DNA of 64,000 bases from Arthrobotrys musiformis (Eukaryota; Ascomycota; Orbiliomycetes; Orbiliales; Orbiliaceae). The stretch is from contig JAVHJL010000011.1 in assembly GCA_036971715.1 (NCBI GenBank), positions 682,001 through 746,000 of the forward strand, written 5' to 3'. The notes beneath the pieces are model-generated. The model was not told where the DNA came from. It ran no database searches and saw only the letters and a program-made list of their open reading frames with translations. Below, piece after piece: positions 47,938 to 60,130 of this stretch. Numbering within the stretch: position 1 is the stretch's first letter; the number at the start of each line of letters is the position of its first letter. Position numbers and translations under genes: made by a program.

Positions 47938-48738
47938 AACTGGGTCGATAGTTTAGTTTGGGGGCGCAGTAACAGGGTGTACTTGTAGTTTTAAAAGTTC
48001 TTTATCTTGGAACGGAACGTTAACGTAAAGCAGTATTAATGCGAATCGTATTTCCCTTCATGTATCTTAAATGGATAGGTTTTGAGGGTAGCTACGCGTA
48101 TACGCAGAATAATCTTGAAATGCGTCGTATATTCACAAGTAACAACATGCGGTCTAAGAGAATCGAGCACTGCCATTGCCATCTACCCAGAATCAAAGGA
48201 ACCCCCTTCGAGCATGCTATGATTACTGCCCTGAAACCAAAAACCGACCGCAAAAGTTACAAACCACGCCCAAAGGAAAACCAATAAGCTAACATAAACA
48301 AGGGCGATGTATATAAAAAAAGATGCTCGAAGAAAGATACACAACTACGATACTGCCTCTCTATCCCTTTCTCCAGCATCGGGGCCCATCCAAATCTATA
48401 CCCTCCACCCCCAAAAAGTCAGCAGTATAGTCGCCAACGGTACACTATTACCCAGTATCGATACGGATGTTCCCTCTCTTCCTCGTTTCCCACCCCCTCC
48501 CGCTCAAAGGCCCCTAATCTTGTTTAGCCCTTCTCCTATTCCTCCTCAAGGACCACAATTCGTATGCATTCCCTTCATTCCCACTATCTTCGCCTCGCCT
48601 TCTACTCCGAATCCTCCTATTACTAGTCCCGCTGGCAGTGGCAGCAGTGGAGTCCCTATCCACCGTCACCCCTCCAAACCCACGGTCGAAGCTTCTCCCA
48701 CTGCGTCCCCAACCGTCATCCGTATCGATACCGGCTTC
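47938..48738. other. Convergent intergenic region
   Basis: Between the stops of GABA-T (+) and the V-ATPase f gene (-). A + strand frame of 145 codons (48307-48744) is Pro/Ser-rich with no known domain and overlaps the V-ATPase gene by six bases. I regard it as probably the 3' UTR of the opposite gene, though a small protein cannot be excluded. Confidence 0.4.
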
Positions 48739-49264
48739 CTATAGCGCTATACCCGGCTGCTTGGTATGTAACCACGCCTGCCATCCGCAGAAAATCAAGA
48801 AGATCTAATAACCAAGCGCAAAGGTCAGTATAGCCGCAACACCAGTAAGAAAAAAAAAAAAAGGATAAAAGTGTATAATTAGAAGACAAAGGGAGGAGAA
48901 ACATACGGCATAAACCCCAACAGCGCTAAATATTGTTACAGCAGCAACCTGCGGATTCGGCGGGTCTTCGGTCTTGCCTGCTACTACTTCATGTTCGGCT
49001 CTGAAGAGCGCACCGATGACGGAGAGGATTATAATAGCGAAGAGGGAGACAACGGTGCTATATGCCACATTTCCAAAAGTTAGTACAGAGCTCGTCGTCT
49101 AAAATTTATGCAAAATGATGGGAAATAGATGTTGGGCAAAGGTGTGACGGTTGGATCGGTTTGTGGGTGATCTGGCGAACTCGAACAGCAGGGAAGAGGG
49201 AGGTTGGAGGGAGGGGAGTCATGTACCAGCTCCAGGCGTTACCGGCTGATATAACCGGCTTCAT
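48739..49264 (-). CDS. V-ATPase subunit f (RNase kappa-like, YPR170W-B)
   Basis: Three exons on the - strand (49264-49227, 49057-48907, 48804-48739) give 84 residues. The first has only 38 nt and codes MKPVISAGNAWS with the split codon making CTVVSLF. Introns are 169 nt (GTACAT donor, GTACTAAC branch site, ATATAG acceptor) and 102 nt (GTATGT donor, TACTGAC, ATTAG acceptor). The protein has two hydrophobic helices (about 12-32 and 53-75) joined by a charged loop RAEHEVVAG...EDPPNP. It ends FLIFCGWQAWLHTKQPGIAL. This matches the plan of yeast YPR170W-B, subunit f of the vacuolar proton pump Vo sector, and of animal ribonuclease kappa. It is easily missed because no exon exceeds 151 nt. Confidence 0.88.
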
Positions 49265-50455
49265 TGCGAGGGTGTTATGTGTGTACGAGGTAGAAGGGAG
49301 GAGGTGTAGGGCTCGCCGGTGATATCTCTATATAGGCTCGGAAGACCTTGGAAGTGCACCGATTCGCGATGAGTATCAGGGGTCTATTGACTGTCGTTCT
49401 TTCGGGGGATATATCCGCTCTTTCGAGGCTATGGTACCAATGCCGTCAGTACCCGGAGGATGAGTATCCGGGAGTATGTATTTCGGTCTTGGTGGCTGGT
49501 GGTAATCGAGGTATGTAGTTCCGTATGTATGAGATGAGGTTGTTTGTTCTATGGCTGGGGCAGGTTGATGAGGGCGAATGGGCCAAGTGCGGAAGGAACG
49601 CGCGCAAAGGCCATGACGACGTGCACAACACGTTTTTCGAGAACAGTTGCAAAATCCAACAGGCAACTCGAAAGTCAAGTTCTAATTGTAGTCTCGAGGC
49701 CGTCAACGTTGATAGTATTTAGATTCACGAAGTCTACGGTTTCTACGGGAATGCGAAGAGCGAGGTAGATGAATATCTGTATCCATTTATATAGAACTAT
49801 TTAAGGAAATGAACTGAAAAGAGACAACCTATATCACATAAAAGGAAAAAAGTATAAGAAAAAGGTATAAAAAAAGAAGAGAAGAACGAATGTAAAGAAA
49901 AGTAGAAAAATCCATCTAGAGAAAGTAAAAAAAGGGTTCCATGAGAAAAAATAGTAACAGAGAAAGAACACAAGCCGCATCCCCAAGTACTCGTAATAAA
50001 AAGATGTGCTTGTCATGTCAAAAAGTAAGAAAAGGAAGTAACCAATGTAAAATGCCAAAAAAAAAAGGGAATGGAGCAACTGCAAAAGGACAAGGAAATG
50101 GTATCAGTGTGAGGGGTGGCAATGATGAGAGTGACGATAATATCGATGAGAGTAATGGAATGGCCGCACAAATGCACCGAAAGATTTTTCTTCACCCAAA
50201 AGAAAAAAATGGGATGACAAAAGATACTTTGACCATGCCAGAAAAAGACGTGTAAAGCTGAGAAAGAACCCCGAGGAATAATAAATCTTGCCTTCGCCTC
50301 CCAAAAAAAAGAGCAGGAAAAAAAGAGAGAAACAACTCATGAAGATAAGGAAAGGTCCGTGAACATCGTGATAGTAAATACAAACTTGTGCAAAATGGTG
50401 ATTTGCTTTTAAAACTCTTCCATTTTAACTTTTTCTTTTCCCTGTTGGATTTGTT
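49265..50455. other. Intergenic, promoter of V-ATPase f and 3' end of STE12
   Basis: 49265-49500 should hold the V-ATPase f promoter. Two overlapping frames of about 100 codons (49376-49706, -) have no domain. 49.8-50.3 kb is A-rich on the + strand, which would be the U-rich 3' UTR side of STE12. No gene is supported. Confidence 0.5.
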
Positions 50456-52689
50456 TTACATCTGGGGTATCAGTTGCGCCATGTTAAGATGATTCAGAGA
50501 TTGGGAAGTGTGCAAGTATTGATCGAGAGGCTCAGAGGATTCATCAAGGGGTCCGATGACGTCGTCCTCGTTTTCTTCACCTTCGCCGCTAAGAGCGTCG
50601 TAGGGTTCGACTGGGCCACCGTTCTCTGATCTTTCGTGGGTGCGACGATGCCTAAAATCCAAGTTAGTTTTGTTCTAGGTCTGCGAGAAATGGGTGCATG
50701 GAAAGGATACATACTGTGTGAGATTGTCAGATCGCGAGAAAGCCTTGTTGCAGTGAGGGCAGACATATGGTCTTTCCTGAGTGTGAGTTCGAACGTGTCG
50801 CTTGAGATGCTCTAAACGCTTGAAGGTACGGCCGCAGGATGGAATTGGGCACGAGTGCGACTTTTGCGGGTACGGCGACGGTTCGTAGGTAGCGGATCGG
50901 GCTCGTCGCATAACACTAATGTTAGGTCGGCTAAAGTTCGTGGCATCGAGTCCGACGCTCACGCCGCGGGGCATGGCCATGATTCCGTGCTGTTCTTGGA
51001 GGTACATAAGAGCATTGGGTGGAGCTGGGCTTCCTTCAAGCATGGACATTGGGGTGGCATGTCTAGAATGATGTTCGTAGTAGTCTCTCGGCTGCGGGGT
51101 ACTCTGTTGCGGCTGCTGTATCGACAGCGGGACGCCCTGGCTGTGGTCTTCTTGCGTTTCGTCAGCCTCAAGTGTGATTGTTTCGGTCGCAGCACGGGGT
51201 CGGGCTTCTGGGCTAGCTTTTTTTGTAACTTCGTTTGACAAAGCACTCAAAGCAGCAGGGGTGGCGGAGGAACGCCTCCTACGTTGCTTGTAGGTAGGGG
51301 AACCCTCGATGACCGAGAAAACATTGTTGGCATAGCGAGGTGTAGCAGAAAACGCAGCGGCAACACCAGAAACAGTTGGAAGAGGCAACTGACCCATACC
51401 AGACATTGCGTTCTGACCGGCAGGATCGAGAGGTCCGTACATACCAGCAGCAGTCTCTGCGGACAAATATTGAGGTTCCGATACATTCACGAGTTGTTGG
51501 GGTGGGGTAACGGGTTCGTAGGAGACACCGCGCGCGCTGTAGTCTTCAACGGCGGACGATGCGAAGGAGGGGGCGGGTGAGTATTCGAGGTATTGAGGAA
51601 CAGAGCTACCTCGCATAACTGCGCGGTGGCCTGTGCTCATTTGCGGGGCCATGTGGTGAGGGTTCATTTGGTGGCCCATTTGGTGGTTGATTTGGTGATT
51701 CATTTGATGGTTCATCTGATTCATCTGGTTCATCTGGATGGTTTGTCCGTCGTAAGTGACAAGTTCTTCGTGCTTCTTCATCGGCATCCCCATGTGGTAC
51801 TCTTCCGGGAGAACCGGCATGACCTGATGGGGAATCATGGGCGGCGGCATCGTGTCAATGGCGCGAACGACGGGGGAGATGGTGGCCGAGAATGGGATGG
51901 CATGAGGATTAAAAGAGGATGAATTAGTTTGCTGTGCCTTGGTGAGCTGTTCAAAAAGTGACTGCGAAGAGTCGTATTCGAAAGAAAGGGCAGGTTCTGC
52001 AACCGCAACCGTAGTAGCTTCTTGACCCATCTTCTCTCTCTTGAGATCTCTCTCAAGAGCATCAAGGAACAAGCGATCATGAGGAACACTGTACCAGTAG
52101 AAGACCTTCTGCTTCTTCTGTGTTCTGATGCAGTTGTTCTTGTATAGGAAGTCCAGGAACGGGCTCTTGGGCTCCTCCAGTGAGGCATCTGTGCCAGCCT
52201 TCAGATTCCGAAGGTCGGAGAAGATACCCTCTTCGAATTTCTTAGAGTTCTTGACAGGTCTTCCGAAGGCCTGGAATCTGAAGGATAGACACCTTACAAT
52301 GTCGGTTCCCGAGATGTGGAAAAGATTGTTCCTAGATAATATCCCAATTAGTAAATCTATCTAGGATTCAAGAAATCCCCTTGCGGGTTGGATGAAGATA
52401 CATACCATAGAACGCAAGAAACGTATTCTCCGGTTGGGAGCAAGAACCTGCGGATGTAGCTATCTTGGCCCCAGTCAACGGGCGCCGATATTAAAAAGTA
52501 TTTCACTACACGCAAATCTTGTTAGTGGACTCTATAACCGCGTTTCCTCGAAGAAAAGATTTCCCACATACAGTTATCAACTTGTTGTAGCTGGATCTGA
52601 GCATCATGCGGCAGTGCTTGCTGTGCTTCCGATGAGAGCATAAAAGTCTCAGGCTTCTGAGGAGCCGAGAGAGCGTTGTGTGAATACAT
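50456..52689 (-). CDS. STE12: Transcription factor Ste12
   Basis: Four exons on the - strand (52689-52572, 52505-52406, 52331-50715, 50651-50456) give 676 residues. Residues about 39-150 ([20 protein letters not shown], then [25 protein letters not shown] and [20 protein letters not shown]) are the STE DNA-binding domain. A Met/Asn/Gln/His-rich low-complexity tract lies at about 272-299. Two C2H2 fingers follow at about 563-617 ([37 protein letters not shown]). The last exon supplies the final finger residues and an acidic tail. Ste12 is the output of the Fus3/Kss1-type MAPK cascade controlling mating, fusion and invasive growth in fungi. The 63-nt last intron splits the second finger just before its first His. 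Intron retention would end the protein after a 12-residue foreign tail. Confidence 0.95.
51650..51736 (-). repeat. Coding QMN/HQ low-complexity tract in STE12
   Basis: Imperfect short repeats of CAGATGAAC-type codons encode Met, Asn, Gln and His in turn ([14 protein letters not shown]). It lies between the STE domain and the fingers, in a region otherwise Pro/Ser-rich and probably disordered. Length may vary between strains. Confidence 0.85.
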
Positions 52690-55600
52690 ATTTGTGTGTG
52701 AAAGTGTGCGACCCCGAGTGGCCGACTCTTCTATCTGTCGAAGGAAATAATTAAAAGGAAATTAAGGCTGTCGTCTTTCCGGTCTGTCGCCTTGGATCAA
52801 ATCAATCAAGGAGATCTTGCTCACTGTCCCTCTCAAGGGGATTTTGTATTTTTAGAAAATGTCGCACTGTAATCCAGACAGCGAGTATGTAATTGAAGCG
52901 TTCGTAATTCGAGTTTCGAGATATGAGCGGGACGATTGTCAGGTAGGCACGGGATGTTCTCGTGGAGTAGTTAAACCAGTCGGTATGCTCTTTGACCGCA
53001 AGCAGGAAGCGAAGAATGCGAAATCTCGGGAATGTACAAACGCAGGCTGGCGATTCTCAAACTTCAAGAATCGGTGTACGGGTAAGAAATATAGATAAAG
53101 AAGATATGTTCCTGGGTGAATGAGAGTATGACTTCTTTTTTTCAGTCAAGGGGAAAAGAGTGTGAGGTTATGTAATAAGTTTTTCCCTCTCTTTGTGGCA
53201 GATGTTGAACGGGTGAATAGGTCCAGAAATAGATTACTGTCTTTGTCGCAGGTTCGAACCTTTCTTCTTATGAGAAAGATTGGTGTCAGCTGGTGATGGT
53301 AAACTGGAAAGAGGCCCAGGCGATATCTCGATCGCGCTATTCTATTTCAACAAAAGACGGCGGATGTGTGTACGGAGTACAATCCCAGTGATTGATACAC
53401 AAGAGGGGGTGAGGAAGGCCAGCTCCCTTAACAAAAGGGCTTCTGAGGAATGTTGATTCTTTTTGGTCGGAACGACGATGATATCGATCAGCTTTGTACA
53501 CAAAGGCCTTGCCTCTGATTGTACACCAAGGAGCGATGTGACGATATCTGCGACGATGAAAGAAAGAAAGCAACGAAGCCTTTGATAGGACGGAAAGGAA
53601 TGAAACAACTAAAAAAGAGAAACGAGTGGAGGAGGGAGGAACGGAGACGACGACGACAGACGACGACAAACACACAACAACGCTGGGGAAAGAAGAGAAG
53701 AGAAGAAGAGAAGAAAAAAAGAAGAGAGGTTGATGGGGGGATATGATGATTTTTAGGGGATCTGGACTTGCAGATTGCGATATTGCTCTCGTGGGTATGT
53801 AATGTAATAGTAAGAGGTAAGTCAGGTAGTAGTGCGGCGGCGGCCTGCGCTGGGGCTTCGTCCCACTTTCCACAATTCAATTCAAATGAACACTCCCGCA
53901 AAGCAATATTAACGTTGTTGACACTAACACTAGTAACAAAGACCCGCCAGGAAAATATGCTTGCTTCCTTGTGTGTGTGTCTGGGTGTCTGGGTGCGAGG
54001 GTGGGAACGAACTCTTAGCAGAAAATGGGAAAAATAAAATAGAAAAGAGCGCCCGAGACAGACAACAGCTTGGGGACCGTGGACGACCAGGCAAGGCCTC
54101 CAGAGGATAACAGGTGCAAACAATTGGTCAACTGGCGTTTCGAGGGAAGGGATGCAGGCCAATCCAATCCAATCCAAGCGAAGTGTAGGAGGGGTATTGG
54201 GGAAATTGTGCGTGGGAAAAAGAAGAGGTAGCTTTCGGAAAAAGCAGAGGTACAACACGGAAAAGGAGGGGAAGTGGGTATGGGTTAATTTGATATTGAT
54301 ATTACCACTAGCATCAATCTGCTAATAATGCAGTGTAATATTTGGGAAATAAGAAGAGCTGCTCACTTTTGCCCCGAGTCAACCTGGCTAGCCTCTTTTT
54401 CGCCCTTCCTTTCTTTCCACAGCCCGTGTTTTTAGTCGCCTGCAGGACAAGCACCGTCTGGGTGGACGTGTAATACTGGGCAGAGAAGGGCCCGCCGAAA
54501 GAAAAACCCACTACTCGCTATGAATGTTCATACATAGTAGCATGCTGGGAAACGGGTGCAAGGCGAGGAGGCCTGTCCTGTCGACTGTCCCCATTGCGAA
54601 GCGTTTGCTTTCTTTTCTTTTTTCTTTAAGGGGTTTCATCAAGCTCTGCTTCAGAAGGGCAAGAAAAGCAAAGAAAAAAAAGACGCCAACAGAAATGGGA
54701 CTAGTGAGAGTGGGGAAAAAAAGGAAAACCTCCAGTGGACATTGCATCTCTTGCTGGATGGACCAGCCAAAATCAAGAAAGCTCAAGCGTTCTTTGGCGA
54801 AATGAAAAACCCGAGCAATGACCAAGCAGAAAGAATACTCTGCGCTATGTATGAAGTAAGTATGTAATTATGGGGTGTGTGTATTTTTGGAGACCATGAT
54901 CAATAGTATCTGGGTTTTGGGGGGACTGCTGCCTGCGTGCCCACTGTGCTCGAAAGTTTTCCCCAGGTGTGTATGTGTGTCTGTAGGGAATAGGGAAAAC
55001 TTTGCCATGAAGACACATACACAAGTATACGTTTCCCTGTTATCGTGGCCAAAGACAAAGCAAGGCCAAAAGACAAATCTCCAGCGCGGCTTCCAGTTGG
55101 AATTGCACTGTAAACGCAAAGCCAAGAGATTTGATAGACGACAACAGAAAGAACCGGATGGTGGAAAGAATGTTCATGTGTATGTGTATTATTAGAACGT
55201 TGGTCCAACCATATCAACCGACGAATGAGGTTGAGAGATAAAACCACTGCATTGCACTGGCAAATGCTTCTATGCGCCCGCGTAAAACCTCGGCCACGGC
55301 CAAAGGTAAGATGCGTTGAGCCACAGAGAGCACAGCATGCCAGTGGCCTTGGTCAGGCAGGCAGGCTTACCCCTCCCACACACCCTCGGTCCAGGCCATG
55401 GCAAAGCAGGGTAAAAAAATGGAAACAAGGAAGAGAAGGTGAAAAAAAGTTGCCAGGTGGGAGGGAAATTCTAAAACGAAACAAAGCTCAAGCAAGAAAC
55501 ACCTGGTCGAAACCCATCTGGCGGTCGTCTCAGAAAATGCACCTCAACCTTCAAAAGTTGAGTCGGAACGTTGAAAAATGACGGGAGCTAAACATTTGCG

Positions 55601-58600
55601 ATATAAAAAAATCTTGAAAGTGCATGTACTCCATACCTTCGACGAAAATCCAATAGTAATAAAAAAATAAACTCACCTTTTAATATCTCGAGGATTGATC
55701 CGATGCTTTATGATTGGAAAGTTCCGCTTCGGCGATGGCGGCTGGTATTTAAAGACGCAGTAAAAAAATTATTCCGTGAGAAAACGACAGATAGAAAGAA
55801 AGAGTCGCACAAGCTAGGAAAGCGTAGCAGGCTCGTATTCAATGCTCTTGTGAAATGTAAGTTTCAACTCAACCTTCTAGTCTGTACGTACCATTGAAAC
55901 TCGGGGGAAAGGACCGCTCACCTGTTGAAATAAAATATATTATTCGTATTACTCCCGTGAAGTTTCGATGGCCAGCAAATCCAGAAACATCCGATGGGGT
56001 GTGGGTGAGTGGGTGAGCGATAAGATGTAAGAATGAACAAGGAGAAAAAGAAGCAGGTAGGCGAGGGTTATGTGTACGATCCCTTCAGCTAGGCTATAGG
56101 GATGTTATAGGTGTATTGCAGGTGTACTTATTTGCTAGTTTAGTTAGCTCTCCAACTTAACTTAACTTGATGTCTTTTGTCAACATGTAACAGGTATGCG
56201 GGAAGGGTGTTTTGATGGCCAGTCCTCTGATGGTAGTGCAGTGCAGTGATCTGAATGGTACAGGAGAGCAATCGAAATCGAAATCCGAAAAAGGATGGGC
56301 GGGAGGAGGAAGAGGAGGGAGAAATATACCAAACAACAGTAAGGTCAAGTGAGCGACGAGACCCGTTGGTTGGCTAGTTCTACCACTTCGGTACGTACTA
56401 GGTACACTTACTTAGCTATGGATTTACTTGGTTAGGACGGTAGACGGGCTTAGCGAGAAAGAACAGTGTCCTTCGGGCGCGGGCTGCCAGGTACGGTAGG
56501 TTATTCTGAATTTAAATCCGGATTTTGAATACTAACAAGAACTAAACGAACGACTAGTGCAAAAGGGAATGGGAAGAGAAAATTATATCAAGGGAACGTT
56601 GTGAAAAAAGATCAAGCTACCGAAATATCCTGGAAACAAAATTGTGAATCAGGGCATGGCAACAGATAGCTATCTATAAATCTACCGATTACATACGAAA
56701 TATGAGCATTTGGCTCTGCCACCTGTATTTCTCTGGATAAAAATGGACATCCCCGTGCTAAGAGCGGTAAGGTGTCGAAATATTTTTCCCTATCAAGCCC
56801 AGGGAAGAGCTCCAAAGGCAGACAATATATGCAGCCGCTATAGAATCTAACTCTCCGCGTCTACATACCTCATTGCAGCCCCATGATAAATTACATAGGT
56901 ATACAATTGTACTATGTAGTTGTATGTATATATTTGCATGTCTTTCTTCTAGAAGCTCTTCTCGACGACCTGTTTCAGCCTTGGTTCATGCCCTTGATGA
57001 AAGGTTGCAGCGTTGGCCGACAATATCTCTATGACTTTGCCCCTCCCATATTTCCCTGGAACAATTGCTCTGTAGACCGTTTTGGAGACTCTATCCGCTC
57101 GGGTTGAGCCATTCAAATCCGTCGACTGTGGACTAGCCTTTTTCACAAGCAGACAGGGGAAGGATCGTATCCTCAGCCTCAGTTTACTCAACTCTTTGGT
57201 CACACAAGCCACTCTACTAACCATATTGGAGCATAGTGACCTCATTAGCCACATCTATCTAGCCATATTCGTCCTTAGTGTATCGCTTCTGCAGGTCAGG
57301 ACTAAAGGGGAGGCCGTGAAAACTCGAAGGACATCGGTGCTGGACAATAAAGAACCCAGCCGCCGAATTAAATCATACATGCACAGTCAATATCAATCTT
57401 GTACAGTATAGCAAACAACGTTCTCCTTGGATCCTCGTCATCGACAGCAAACTTTGAGAGGTCTTGGTGATGTACCTGTTAACCCATGCACATGCCTTAA
57501 TTTGGGTGCGGGATCATGCGGGTCGAACAAGACGGCCAGATGACGCTTTGCAGCTCTTTCGCTTTCGAAATTTCGAGTTTCAGGGTTTGATGAAACACAC
57601 ATCGAAAAAATGGGTTGGCCGGCCTTCAGCTCAACTCAATTTTTTCCCTCCGTTTTCCAACGGTATCGGCTGGTAGAAATCGTAATAAATTATCATGGGT
57701 GTGTGGTTTATATGCACATAAGTCAGAAATCCGTACTCAAATATTTGCTCACCTGGTGTGTGGTTTTTTTTTTTCCCCTTCCTTGCTCAGGCAAGCACAT
57801 CTTACAGGTATCCTGTTCCTATCCTCCAAAAGTTGAAAGTGGAGTATGATCGAAAGAAGCCACCGCCAATAGAGGAAAAGGCCAGCGGATGTCATGCATC
57901 TACTTTTTCCACCTTGAGAAAACGGATCTGAAGGGCCTTTGAGGTCTAGACACTGTTCCATGGTGCCGAAATCTTTCAGACCAGCAAATATGTTTCGAGC
58001 CGGACCATACGGCTGTTTGGGCCAACACACAAAAAGAGTTCTTGTGACTGACATCAATGCACCGTATGCATATAGATGCCTTGAAGGCCGCATGTTTAAA
58101 TATAAACTCAGATAATATCATAAAACACACCTGAAATCCAAGCCTTGGCTGTGTCAATGCTAAGGGCCGCTGATATGGTCCCAACGCAGTTCACCGATCC
58201 GATGGCCCTTGCGCGATTGTTTCCTTAGACGCAGCTTCGGACGGCATGCAAACGAAGAGCTCAACGGGCTGGATGGGACATTGTCTACGGAAGGAGCTAG
58301 AACTAGGCAATACTAATGGTCATATGGCAATTCGGTATACTCGCTTGTACTGTCCATTCGGGATGGCTTCAGGCTGATAGGTAAAAGGCTTTATCGAGTT
58401 AGAGCACATGTAATGCTCATCGGCGAGTCGGCAGGAGGAATTACATCCCTATTAATATTTTGCCATCAGCTATCCTATTACAAGGGAGATAAGTGATAAG
58501 ATATGCGATGAAGCATGGCGACGTACGGGGCTAGACAGAGATTTTCGCAGATTCTCTATGGTATTTTTTTAATATTGATTCTCATCCTCAAGTAGTGTTT

Positions 58601-58877
58601 CACCAAGGGTAAATGATATGATCCCAAGAAAAAATTTCCGATCCACGAGATATTAATATATTTATAAATTCGTAGATTAATTGCACTAGAATCGTTCGTC
58701 GATTAAAAAATTGCGGCAGGCGAAATGTATCAGAATACCTTGATACCGATGTACCGCCATAGCCAGTGGTTATGTTATACTCCGTGGATCCAGCTATCAA
58801 AAAAAACGTAATTGACAATTGTGTTTTTCCACGAAGCGGTTGTGTCACACATACAATTGTAGTCGCCTATATTTGCG

Positions 58878-59756
58878 ATGCCTAGTCAACTCAAGCCGTC
58901 TGGCAGCTGGGCCCTCTCAAACAAAGGCCCTCTTTTGTGATGATTGTTTCAGCCCTCATCGAAACATATACAACCCCGAAGTCGAATGTGGGCCGAGATT
59001 TGCGACCACGTGCCCTAGAATTTGGTCTGCACAGACGGGAATCCGGCTAAATATCAGAGTTGCGCTGCAGCCTGCATGGACGGCAGAGGAACGAAAGGCT
59101 CAAGAGTTTTCCCATAAAACTCTTGATGCCAGCATGATCGCGCGATTTTGTCGTATATCCACATATTTGAAACAAAGCTTTGTCAAAGTCCACCTGAGAT
59201 CCATTGTTGTGATACTATTGCCGTCGATTTGGTAGTCAGTGCGGTGCCTTCCTTATTCTACGAACCTTCGGTTGTGGAAACCTGCTTCTGGACCGCTATC
59301 GATAGATGTTCGTTAAATTAAGAAACCGGCTGGCCTCCCGCATCATATTTTTTTTCTCTATCAGTTTTCCCGTTTGTGATTAGAATCGAGGGTAGTCTCC
59401 CCCTTGATGAACGCCTTATTCCCAACATGGAAGTTGTCGAATGTATCAGGATAATTCCGCCAGTTGCGCAGCACTGCTTCAGAATCTTAAGAATAAACCT
59501 GCGACAGCCGAGTTATGCGAGATTGTGGTCTATTTGATCCTCTTTAGATGCAAAAAGGATCTCGATGGGCAGCTCGTTTGACACCCGACGGTATCAGAAT
59601 TTAATAATATCCTCAACAATTCGGATCATCTTTCTCGAAGTGGAACAAAGCATGCAAGCCCGACGTATGCCGGTGATTGCGACAACCTTTCAATGGCTCA
59701 AGCCTTCACCTCTGTTTTTGATGCCTGTTAACGTGGACGCGCGAAGCTGTTGACAG
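58878..59756 (+). pseudogene. Possible decayed coding segment
   Basis: One + strand frame from an ATG at 58878 to 59756 reads coding-like patches (for example the stretch ending in VDLVVSAVPSLFYEPSVVET near 59223-59285) broken by about seven stops. These stops could be explained by C-to-T changes at CGA, CAA or CAG codons. A second frame in the last third looks almost as good, so the case is weak. No family is recognised. Confidence 0.15.
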
Positions 59757-60114
59757 CGTTGCAATTAATTGTGTCCGTAAACCTCGGGCCTGTCGCTTTG
59801 CTAGACCTTCTAGCTTCTCGGGTCGCCCGAGTTATACCTGCCGGTTGCTATACACAATTCTGAATTCAGAACTATATTTTCCCTATTTTTATCTCCAAAG
59901 GGGCGCTGAAACAATGCTTGATCACTGACTGAAGGAATTTATATGAGCCGCACAAAGGCCTAACACTTGAGGCTTTCGAATGTTCGAACCCTTTTCTGTT
60001 TAGTCACTTGAATTCAACCTGCCGCCCCAAGAAGACCATTGAACCTTTTAATTTTAAAAAGTCACCGATCTCGGTTTGCTCCGCCGCCTTTCTCTGATCA
60101 ACGAGGGGACATGC

Positions 60115-60130
60115 ACATACATACATACAT
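60115..60130 (+). repeat. (CATA)n microsatellite
   Basis: Four ACAT/CATA units in intergenic DNA, similar to those near 21.6 kb. Confidence 0.75.

Noticed and set aside
48307..48744. 145-codon Pro/Ser-rich + strand frame
   Set aside because: No domain, overlaps the 3' end of the V-ATPase f gene, and lies where that gene's 3' UTR should be. Kept only as a remote possibility.
50855..51922. Plus-strand frames opposite STE12
   Set aside because: Shadows of the STE12 coding frame; the - strand protein has clear domains.
53337..54258. Two overlapping - strand frames of 178 and 256 codons upstream of STE12
   Set aside because: Low-complexity Ser/Phe/Leu/Arg composition comes from pyrimidine-rich DNA; both frames overlap and have no domain.
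59462..59860. A different frame at 59462-59860 read as a second gene relic
   Set aside because: It overlaps the competing frame listed as a weak relic; at most one can be real, and neither has a recognisable family.
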